Source of the DNA: Myxococcales bacterium UBA1203
GTDB lineage: Bacteria > Myxococcota > Myxococcia > Myxococcales > UBA5297
DNA: 10,447 nt
Assembly: GCA_002309695.1 (NCBI GenBank)
Contig: DBXV01000005.1
Span: 14,083 to 24,529 of the forward strand
Direction: 5' to 3'
Positions 1 through 6,237 of this stretch are shown in pieces. Numbering within the stretch: position 1 is the stretch's first letter; each line of letters begins with the position of its first letter. The position numbers were made by a program, and so were the translations under genes. The notes under the pieces are model-generated. The model ran no database searches. It had not been told where the DNA came from and saw nothing but the letters and a program-made list of their open reading frames with translations.

Positions 1-9
1 GACGAGAGG

Positions 10-930
10 TCAGCTGCCGCCGCCGTGAGGTTCGTCCTGCCTTTGTCTGCCGCGCCAGACGCATCTGATGAAGACGGCAGTCAGGCAGGCGGAGGCCAGT
101 GCCGCAGCGATGGACGGCCAGTTTTCCGCGCCCGAAGTCCAGCGCATCCAGCTCAAGGGCGCGCCGGCCTGCTCCGTTGCCAGGAGGACGAGTGCCGTGA
201 GGTTGTGCGCGGCGTGCGCGGCGGCGGCGGGCCAGATGGATTTTGAGCCCACAGCCAGAAGGCCGAAGACGATGCCCATCTCCGCGAGAGCTGCCAGCGA
301 GGCGAGCTCGAAATGCAGAAGGGCAAAAATCAGCGCCGTCAGAACGACCCCTGGAATCCTGCAAAACCGGGCGCAGAGAAGCGGCTGAACAGTCCCGCGA
401 AGCGCCAGTTCTTCGGCGAGCGGTGCGGCGGCGGCCACGGTCAGCACCAGAGCCGCCAGCTCGAAGCGGGGAATTTCTGTGAACAGCGCGGCGGCATTTT
501 GAGGCGCAAGGCCGAGCAGCTCAGCGGACGCCCGGGAAATCGCCAGAACGGGCAGATAGTTGGCGAGCCCGGCGGCGGCTCCGGCCAGGACCAGCACCCA
601 GGGAACGGGCGAGAGGCAGCGCCTGAGAAATGTGCTCCCGCAGATGGCCCAGGGAATTCCCGCGAAGACGATGGCGGTGACGGCGAGCCTGCCGAAGCCC
701 GGACTGAACGGCCAGATGAGGGGCGGCAGAACGATGCGCGCGGCTGCCATGGCGCATATCAGCACGGCGGCCGTCAGAACTTGAGGGGAGAGGACTGCTT
801 CTGAAGGGCGGCTGCGCGCCTCGGCTGTTTCGCCATCTGGGACAATGGCCTCCGGGCCGGCTTTGTTTCCGGAGTTCACGGATGAATCGGTCATCTGTCG
901 GCAGAAGGTCCGGCGGCGCGTGAAGAACAA
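10..930 (-). CDS. CPBP-family intramembrane metalloprotease (CAAX protease/Abi type)
   Basis: Predicted integral membrane protease, up to 306 residues. The three signature motifs of the CPBP (Abi, CAAX prenyl endopeptidase-like) family are visible: EELALR at residues 173-178 (EExxxR), FALLH at 202-206 (FxxxH) and HAAHN at 239-243 (HxxxN). Together these give the glutamate and histidine metal ligands. Hydrophobic segments near residues 50-73, 82-98, 109-130, 157-172, 195-225, 233-252 and 274-290 fit the multi-helix fold. Family members cleave membrane-embedded or prenylated substrates, and many bacterial ones have no known substrate; none can be named here. The start is uncertain. The longest frame uses TTG at 930, 10 bases after the stop of the upstream yqgE, with only a weak AGAAG before it. 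An ATG at 894 (residue 13) has no visible Shine-Dalgarno. The close spacing suggests an operon with yqgE. The first 45 residues are polar and probably cytoplasmic. Confidence 0.85.
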   Translation of the reverse strand: MFFTRRRTFCRQMTDSSVNSGNKAGPEAIVPDGETAEARSRPSEAVLSPQVLTAAVLICAMAAARIVLPPLIWPFSPGFGRLAVTAIVFAGIPWAICGSTFLRRCLSPVPWVLVLAGAAAGLANYLPVLAISRASAELLGLAPQNAAALFTEIPRFELAALVLTVAAAAPLAEELALRGTVQPLLCARFCRIPGVVLTALIFALLHFELASLAALAEMGIVFGLLAVGSKSIWPAAAAHAAHNLTALVLLATEQAGAPLSWMRWTSGAENWPSIAAALASACLTAVFIRCVWRGRQRQDEPHGGGS

Positions 931-940
931 GTGGCTTCTT

Positions 941-1504
941 TCACTGACGCCCGGTGGATTTCAGCAGGAGACCCGGCTCGATGCCGGCGGCTCGCAGGGC
1001 GTTTTCCCACGAATGCCCAATGTCCCGGTCGAAGACACACTTGGTGGTAGCGGGCGCGGGCAGCCACAGACCTTCGCCGATTTCACGTTCCAGCTGCCCG
1101 GTGGACCAGCCCGCGTACCCAAGGCACAGCTTGAAATTGGCGCCGTTGGTTTTGGTCAGAATCCTGTCGAGAGACTCAACGGTGGAGGCGAGATAGACGC
1201 CCGGCATGACGGGAATGGAATCGGGAATTTCCCGGCTGTTGTGCAGCAGAAAACCGCGCTCGGCTTCCACGAAACCGCCCTGGTAAATGCTCAGGTCGGT
1301 GATGGACTCGTCCAGCAGCAGGTGGTGTGACCTCGCCACATCCGTCAGCTCAGGCCCGTCCGCGGGGCGGTTGATGATAAGCCCCATGGCACCGTCGCTG
1401 CCGTGCTCGATGAGCAGAACGACACTTTCAGCGAAGTTGTCGTCCTGCATCTTCGGCAGAGCAATGAGGAGCCCTGGAGCGAGGTCTGTTTCTGTCGGCT
1501 TCAT
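941..1504 (-). CDS. yqgE: YqgE/AlgH family protein (UPF0301)
   Basis: Cytoplasmic protein of 187 residues, the usual length for the YqgE/AlgH family. Typical family features are the N-terminal LAPGLLIALP and MQDDNF segments, the VVLLIEH strand, the MGLIINRP motif, and the C-terminal YAGWSTGQLE motif followed by GLWLPAPA. The molecular role of the family is not settled; AlgH was named for an effect on alginate regulation in Pseudomonas. The ATG at 1504 is preceded by AAAGGCG, a modest ribosome site. The CPBP protease gene follows within about 10-46 bases on the same strand, so the two are probably co-transcribed. The 156-base gap to the upstream MshEN gene holds a candidate terminator, so this pair is likely a separate transcription unit, although I see no clear promoter in that gap. 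Confidence 0.93.
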   Translation of the reverse strand: MKPTETDLAPGLLIALPKMQDDNFAESVVLLIEHGSDGAMGLIINRPADGPELTDVARSHHLLLDESITDLSIYQGGFVEAERGFLLHNSREIPDSIPVMPGVYLASTVESLDRILTKTNGANFKLCLGYAGWSTGQLEREIGEGLWLPAPATTKCVFDRDIGHSWENALRAAGIEPGLLLKSTGRQ

Positions 1505-1600
1505 GGCGCGGCGCCTTTGCCTTCACTCGCTGGGCGACGCAAGGCGCAAACACCGGAGCATTCATTCCTGAGAAGCCGTGAGAAACCGCCTGAAAAATTC

Positions 1601-1650
1601 ACCGGAAGCGCTGGGCCAGACCGCCTCGGACTGCCGCGCCCGCATCCGGT
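1601..1650 (-). terminator. Candidate terminator after the MshEN-domain gene
   Basis: Arms 1641-1650 and 1601-1610 form a 10-base inverted repeat with one mismatch and a 30-base GC-rich loop. On the minus strand the second arm is followed by GAATTTTTC. It begins 11 bases below the stop codon of the MshEN gene. The long loop makes it weaker than a textbook intrinsic terminator, but the position and the short T-run support the call. The remainder of the 1505-1660 gap shows nothing else I can support. Confidence 0.35.
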
Positions 1651-1660
1651 TCTGATGCGC

Positions 1661-2392
1661 TCAGCTCTTTTTCAGGTGTTTGAGAAATTCGTCCCGGGTG
1701 AAGACGTTTTTCTCGATGAGCGTGCCAATCAGCGCGCGCAGAATTTCGGGGCCGGTGGCGTCCGCCGGGATGAAATTCGCGGGGATCGCGTTCCCCTCTT
1801 CGCGAAGCGGAGATGCGGACTTGCCTGCCGCCGGCTGCATGCTGATGGCGAGGTTTTCCCTGTTGAACAGCTTGTTGCCGACCTGCTCGCCGGCACCTCG
1901 GACGACGGCCCTGCCGCGCACACTTCCCTGGCTCAGGCCTTTGATCTCAGTGTCATCGCCCAGCTGATAAAGGCGGTTTCTGCTGCGGGCGATGGCGTGA
2001 GGTCCCGCGAGAAGCGCGTGGATTCGGCAGCCAGTCTGCTCGCGGAGAATCTCAAGCGACTGCGTGTTGAGCGGGTCGCTCATGGCAGTCACGAGAAGCG
2101 TTCCGTTGTCCCTCAGTTCCAGAGGAAGCGCGTCCAGCCGCTGGGAGAGTTCCAGAGGAATTTTTGCCAGGACTTCCTGAGGAACAGAGGCGATGCGGTC
2201 CAGTTCGGCGCGGACGATGTCCAGCTGACGGGACAGGGCCTTGACCATCATCTCTTCGCTGCACAGCCCCTTGTTGACCAGGATTTCGCCCAGCTTTCCG
2301 CCCCATTTCTGCTGTGCCGACAGCGCCGAATCCAGCTGATGCTGATCGATGATTTTTGCGCAGATGAGAATCTCTCCGAGTTTGGGAGCCAT
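1661..2392 (-). CDS. Stand-alone GspE N-terminal/MshEN domain protein
   Basis: Predicted soluble protein of 243 residues matching the N-terminal domain of type II secretion/type IV pilus ATPases (GspE_N, MshEN). Two consecutive copies of the helical motif are seen: KLGEIL at residues 4-9 with DQHQLDSAL at 16-24, and KLGEILVNKG at 33-42 followed by a helix to about residue 57. The second half of the domain is recognisable from VTAMSDPLNT (101-110) to the helix ending near residue 142. MshEN domains bind cyclic di-GMP through LG-containing motifs, so nucleotide sensing is a reasonable inference. No Walker A or B ATPase follows. Instead there is a variable linker (about 145-210) and a C-terminal charged helical tail (213-243). 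The frame stays open upstream to 2524, but AGGAG lies seven bases before the ATG at 2392, and the homology starts there. An ATG six bases earlier (2398) is too close to that ribosome site. The protein probably acts as a regulator or adaptor; its partner is unknown. Confidence 0.85.
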   Translation of the reverse strand: MAPKLGEILICAKIIDQHQLDSALSAQQKWGGKLGEILVNKGLCSEEMMVKALSRQLDIVRAELDRIASVPQEVLAKIPLELSQRLDALPLELRDNGTLLVTAMSDPLNTQSLEILREQTGCRIHALLAGPHAIARSRNRLYQLGDDTEIKGLSQGSVRGRAVVRGAGEQVGNKLFNRENLAISMQPAAGKSASPLREEGNAIPANFIPADATGPEILRALIGTLIEKNVFTRDEFLKHLKKS

Positions 2393-2751
2393 GGGCATTC
2401 TCCTGGGCGTTCTTCCCGAGGCGTTTTTGGTCGAGTTGAGAAACTGCTGATGAATCCGCGGGGGAGTCCGGTGTCTGATGTCAGACGGCGTGTTTTGGAT
2501 GTTCGGACGTCCATCGGCGCACATGCCTGCGCAGCCCTGAAAGGACGGCCGGCCGCAAGGGGGCGCGCAGTCTAGGAATGGTCAGGGGGGCTTCAAGCTG
2601 GAAATGAGGCCTGCTGCCAAGTTCGGGATGGCACATCGGGCGTCTGGAAAGGCGAACGTGGAACGCATAGAAAGAGGGCATTGGATGATGCCGGGATCAG
2701 TGGCACTTTTCCCGGCGGAGGGAAAAACGCCCAGCACCACAGGAGGCCTCG
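2393..2751. promoter_or_regulatory. Divergent intergenic region with two inverted repeats
   Basis: This 359-base region separates the minus-strand MshEN gene from the plus-strand lipoprotein pair and must hold the start signals of both. I could not identify a convincing sigma-70 or sigma-54 promoter. Two symmetric elements are visible. The first is a perfect palindrome, GTCTGA-TG-TCAGAC, at 2473-2486 on the MshEN side. The second is a perfect 7-base inverted repeat, GCCGGGA and TCCCGGC, at 2690-2696 and 2710-2716 with a 13-base spacer, ending 24 bases before the ribosome site of the first lipoprotein gene. An 8-base palindrome GGACGTCC also lies at 2505-2512. Either main element could be an operator, and the second could also form an mRNA leader hairpin. 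Confidence 0.4.
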
Positions 2752-5700
2752 ATGAAGAGCTTTGCGAGAACGAGAAGGGTATGGAGCAGCGCGCTTCTGA
2801 TAGCAGGACTGACATTCCTGGCCGGAGCCTGCACAGAGGAAAAACTGTCCACACTGGGGCGCCCCTGCGACACGAAAGATGACTGCAGCTCAGGTCAGAT
2901 CTGCGGCCCCGATAAGGTGTGCATCCTCGACGACGGCGGACATGATCCTGGAACGCTGGACGGCGGCGTCGTGGACCCCGATTCAGGCGTCATCATCGAG
3001 CCGATTTACGACGCGGGCATTCCTCAAAGGCCGGAGGCAACGGCCATGGGAACGGACAACGCGGTGATGGATTCCGACTGCGACGGCCTGACGGACGAAG
3101 AGGAATTTTCCCGAATCTATGGACTGGACAGCAGCGGAAACCCGATTCGCACTGATCCCAACAAGCGTGACTCGGACGGCGACGGTTTGTTGGACGGCAT
3201 CGAGCTTGGGCGCACGGCATCTCCGGATCCTGCCTGCGGCTGCGTGAATGGCTCCGAGGACCCTTACTGCGGCTGCACGCCGGAGGATTTTGAGAAGCGG
3301 ACGAAGCCCGAATGCGCCAAGTATTTTTACGGCGTGTCCAGCCCTGCCAATCCGACGAGCCCTGTTCTGGCCGACACCGACGGCGACGGCATCAGCGACG
3401 GCGATGAGGATCTGAACAACAATGGCCGTCTGGACAGCGGCGAGACGAATCCGGCCGCGGCGGACACGGACGGCGACGGGCTCTTGGACTACGACGAAAT
3501 CAACCAATACGGAACGAGCCCTTGGCGCGCGGATTCCGACGGCGACGGTCTGCCGGATGGTCTGGAAGTGAAGAACGGGACTGATCCGCTGAAGAACGAT
3601 ACGGACGGCGACGGCTGCTTTGACGGCGACGAGGACAAGAACCGCAACGGGCAGGTGGATGAAGGGGAGAGCGACCCGCGAGACGGCACGGACTGCGGGA
3701 GCGGGCTGGCGGACGCCGACGGCGACGGGATTGCCGATGAGGAGGAAGCCGTTCTTGGGACGGACCCCAACAATCCTGATTCGGATGGCGATGGACTGTC
3801 CGATTACGAAGAGGTCCGGACGCACGGAACAGATCCGCTCAAAGCGGATACTGATGGCGACGGGCTGAGTGACGGCGAAGAGGTCAACGTACGTCATACG
3901 GACCCGCTGAAGACCGACACGGACGACGACGGCATCCCCGACAAAATTGAAATCGACTCCGGCTGCATGGACCCGACGAAGGAGGACACGGACGGCGACG
4001 GCTATCTGGACGGCGTGGAGGCGTTTCTGAATTCGAGTGGTGCCCTCGAATACAACAGCCCCTTCCATCCCTGTCAGAAGCAGGATTTCGCTTCCACCAA
4101 TCCTGCCGCGGCCAATGCCTGCGCCGCCGACAAGCTCCGGAAGGTGACTGTCCACAAGCTGTCCTTCGGCGACATTGAAATCGCCGCCACCGACGAATTC
4201 AGCGAATCCGTCAAGCTCAAGAATGCGGCAGGGCGCGAAGTGGGCGTCATGATTTACAACCCTGCAGCCAAGGTCGTGGGCATCGCTCTGTCCAAGGCGC
4301 CTGCCGGTGCGGATGCCGCCGCGGAGGAGACGGCAGGCAAGACGCTCATCGGCAAAGTGGGCTCTGTCTCTGCGGCTACAGCTCAGACCTTCACCACCTG
4401 GGACGGTTTCAACGCCTCTCACGCCTATTACGACATGGCTGGCTCGGGCGACCTGAAGGCTGCTGCTGACAGTCTGATTCAGAACTTCCTCCCCGGCGTG
4501 ACGGGCGGCTGGGGAAGCGCCACGGCCGGCGTCTCAGGACCGTTCAAAGTTGAAGCGGGCTATGTCCGCCGCTCTGCATCGAGGAGCGTGGTGGTCATCG
4601 CTGTCATGCCGGCGGCGAGCTACGACAAGAACGAGACCTTCGAGATGGCCGACGTGGCGGGCGGCAGTGCGCTGGCGCAGTTCGGCGACACCACTTCCGC
4701 CAAGTGCGAGCTGTTCCTCACCGACGAGACGCCCAAAATCGATTTCGTCTGGGTCGTGGACTGCACGGGCTCCATGGACGACTACCAGGACTCCGTGGCC
4801 AACGCGGGCAAGACCTTCATGGACCAGCTGAAGAACGCCAACATTGACTGGCGGATGGCGGGCATCTGCACCAATGAGCAATACGTGGACAAAGCTTGGT
4901 CGAACAATAGCAGATGCGAACGCGACGGCTGGCGCGCCTTCACCACAGACCCCAATGTCGTTTACGGGTGGTTCGACGGCAAAGGCTCGCAACCTTTTCA
5001 TATCAACGGCTGCATGGAAAATCCGCTTCTCGCCGCCAAGTATCTGATTGAGAAGCGCTTCAACAATGCGTCTTTCACCGGCGCCGACACGCTGCGCAAG
5101 GACGCCACGCTGGTCTTCCTTCTGTTGGCGGACGCGGACGATCAGGCGGACTCGACAATCAGCCTGGACGATTTGAAGACATGGTTCGCCAACTATCAGG
5201 GAACAGCGGGCGCCAAGAAGCTGCAGATGCACGGCATCGTCTGCATGGCCGGTCTCAATGCCGACGGCGTCACTGGGAAGACCAGTGCCTGCGGCGAGAC
5301 GCAGCGTTCACCTCACCGCAGTATTTCGGTCATCAACCACCTGGGCGGCGTGAAGGGAAACATCGACGAGGTGAAGCAGCACGGAATCACTGCGCTGACG
5401 CCCATCATCACCAACATTATGAGCGCGGCCACGGCAGGAACCTCGACCTACACGACGGAAAAGTCTCCCATCGCCGCGACCATGAAGATGGCTATCGATC
5501 CCTCGACGTCTGTTTACGGCGCGTCGTGCAACCTGAACGACGTTCCCCGGAGCAAGTCGAACGGCTTTGACTTTGAGGGAACGACCCAGACGATTCAGTT
5601 CTACGGCGACTGTCGGCCCAAGGTGGCGGGTAAGCAGATTGCGATCAGCTACCGCTACTGGAACGACATCACGTCCGATCCCAACGGTGTGGATGAAAAC

Positions 5701-6144
5701 TGCACCGCGCCTTTGGAGTGGAGCGTCGAGCAGAACAAGTGCGTCTGCCCCGACGACTGCGGCGGCAACAATCCCAACATCACGGGGCCCAAGGCGTCGG
5801 GGCTTACCAAAGCTGTCACCGGGGACGCCTATTACTGCGACAGCAAGACGTGTCAGTGGACCTGCACGGCGGACTGCGGCGGATGCCCTGCCAACTATCA
5901 GTGCGATACAACTTCGTGCTCGTGCAGCTGCGTCGAAGATGTGACCTGCAACGTCGGCTACAAGTTCGACAAGGAGGGCTGCACCTGCGCCTGTGACGTG
6001 GAGGCTTTGTCCGCCAACATTCCCGAAGGCTATCAGGTCGATGCGGACTTCTGCGGCTACACCTGCAAGGAAAACTGTGGCGGATGTGCGGAAGGAAGCA
6101 CCTGCAATATGTCCGCGTGTGTCTGCCTCGGAGGCTTTAACTGA
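2752..6144 (+). CDS. Large surface lipoprotein: TSP type 3 repeats, VWA domain, Cys-rich C-terminus (paralogue 1)
   Basis: Predicted envelope lipoprotein of 1130 residues. AGGAGG sits five bases before the ATG. A basic, hydrophobic signal peptide ends in AGAC, giving a lipidated Cys27. Next come a small Cys motif (about residues 38-57) and an Asp/Gly-rich linker. Eleven thrombospondin type 3-like calcium repeats of DxDGDGxxDxxE type span residues 107-422, interrupted by a Cys loop (Cys162, 164, 173, 175, 188). Residues about 440-660 form a domain I do not recognise. A VWA domain spans about 664-895. Its metal site motif is DCTGS (Asp670, Thr672, Ser674), a variant of the usual DxSxS, and VFLLLADADDQ is a later VWA strand. 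A post-VWA region (about 905-990) contains SYRYWND at 966-972. The last 134 residues hold 23 cysteines. The likely role is calcium-stiffened presentation of a ligand-binding VWA head at the cell surface; the ligand is unknown. The VWA region has six cysteines that paralogue 2 lacks. Paralogue 2 follows 93 bases downstream. Confidence 0.92.
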   Translation: MKSFARTRRVWSSALLIAGLTFLAGACTEEKLSTLGRPCDTKDDCSSGQICGPDKVCILDDGGHDPGTLDGGVVDPDSGVIIEPIYDAGIPQRPEATAMGTDNAVMDSDCDGLTDEEEFSRIYGLDSSGNPIRTDPNKRDSDGDGLLDGIELGRTASPDPACGCVNGSEDPYCGCTPEDFEKRTKPECAKYFYGVSSPANPTSPVLADTDGDGISDGDEDLNNNGRLDSGETNPAAADTDGDGLLDYDEINQYGTSPWRADSDGDGLPDGLEVKNGTDPLKNDTDGDGCFDGDEDKNRNGQVDEGESDPRDGTDCGSGLADADGDGIADEEEAVLGTDPNNPDSDGDGLSDYEEVRTHGTDPLKADTDGDGLSDGEEVNVRHTDPLKTDTDDDGIPDKIEIDSGCMDPTKEDTDGDGYLDGVEAFLNSSGALEYNSPFHPCQKQDFASTNPAAANACAADKLRKVTVHKLSFGDIEIAATDEFSESVKLKNAAGREVGVMIYNPAAKVVGIALSKAPAGADAAAEETAGKTLIGKVGSVSAATAQTFTTWDGFNASHAYYDMAGSGDLKAAADSLIQNFLPGVTGGWGSATAGVSGPFKVEAGYVRRSASRSVVVIAVMPAASYDKNETFEMADVAGGSALAQFGDTTSAKCELFLTDETPKIDFVWVVDCTGSMDDYQDSVANAGKTFMDQLKNANIDWRMAGICTNEQYVDKAWSNNSRCERDGWRAFTTDPNVVYGWFDGKGSQPFHINGCMENPLLAAKYLIEKRFNNASFTGADTLRKDATLVFLLLADADDQADSTISLDDLKTWFANYQGTAGAKKLQMHGIVCMAGLNADGVTGKTSACGETQRSPHRSISVINHLGGVKGNIDEVKQHGITALTPIITNIMSAATAGTSTYTTEKSPIAATMKMAIDPSTSVYGASCNLNDVPRSKSNGFDFEGTTQTIQFYGDCRPKVAGKQIAISYRYWNDITSDPNGVDENCTAPLEWSVEQNKCVCPDDCGGNNPNITGPKASGLTKAVTGDAYYCDSKTCQWTCTADCGGCPANYQCDTTSCSCSCVEDVTCNVGYKFDKEGCTCACDVEALSANIPEGYQVDADFCGYTCKENCGGCAEGSTCNMSACVCLGGFN
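3151..3974 (+). repeat. Near-identical DNA block A, copy 1 (TSP3 repeats and Cys loop)
   Basis: Collinear with 6640-7463 at a constant offset of 3489 bases. Most differences are third-position changes. The part from 3188 to 3341 matches 6677-6830 with no mismatch over 154 bases. A more diverged patch lies around 3680-3765. Weaker collinear similarity continues to about 4135. A shorter shared block, identical over 56 bases, lies upstream at 2860-2915 and 6346-6401. Confidence 0.9.
5711..6144 (+). repeat. Near-identical DNA block B, copy 1 (Cys-rich C-terminal module)
   Basis: Corresponds to 9080-9510. The two copies are nearly identical, including most synonymous positions. Exceptions are a short patch near 5800-5815, where the second copy is three bases shorter, and scattered changes after about 5965. 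The block starts abruptly after diverged sequence and runs to the stop codon. Confidence 0.88.
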
Positions 6145-6237
6145 GGAATGCCGGCCAGCTGTGGGGCAGCTCCCTTTTGCTGAATAAAGTGAAATGATTT
6201 TGGGCCTACACTTCACCACTAAAACAGGAGAACGGCG

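Noticed and set aside
1403..2575. Long plus-strand open frame (390 residues) opposite the yqgE and MshEN genes
   Set aside because: It spans two well-supported minus-strand genes and their spacer, has no recognisable domain, and reflects high GC.
2700..2716. TGGCAC sequence resembling the -24 box of a sigma-54 promoter
   Set aside because: The expected TTGC at the -12 position is missing; the sequence there is CCCGGC, part of an inverted repeat.
3070..4010. Regular short repeats that could suggest a CRISPR or other non-coding array
   Set aside because: The repeats are in frame, vary at third positions, and encode DxDGDGxxD calcium motifs, so they are protein repeats.
2983..4422. Long minus-strand open frame (479 residues) opposite the first lipoprotein gene
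   Set aside because: It arises from the reverse of the GAC GGC GAC GGC repeats, which rarely give stops on the other strand. The product is a monotonous Val/Ala/Arg repeat with no recognisable domain. The similar frame at 6376-7386 has the same cause.
6157..6178. Small hairpin AGCTG-TGGGG-CAGCT followed by CCCTTTT between the two lipoprotein genes
   Set aside because: The stem has only five base pairs and the T-run is delayed by three C, so it is too weak to call a terminator. Read-through into the second gene is plausible.
5308..6219. Minus-strand open frame (303 residues) opposite the end of paralogue 1
   Set aside because: It is antisense to the strongly conserved post-VWA and Cys-rich regions, its composition looks like a shadow, and it has no ribosome site I could support.
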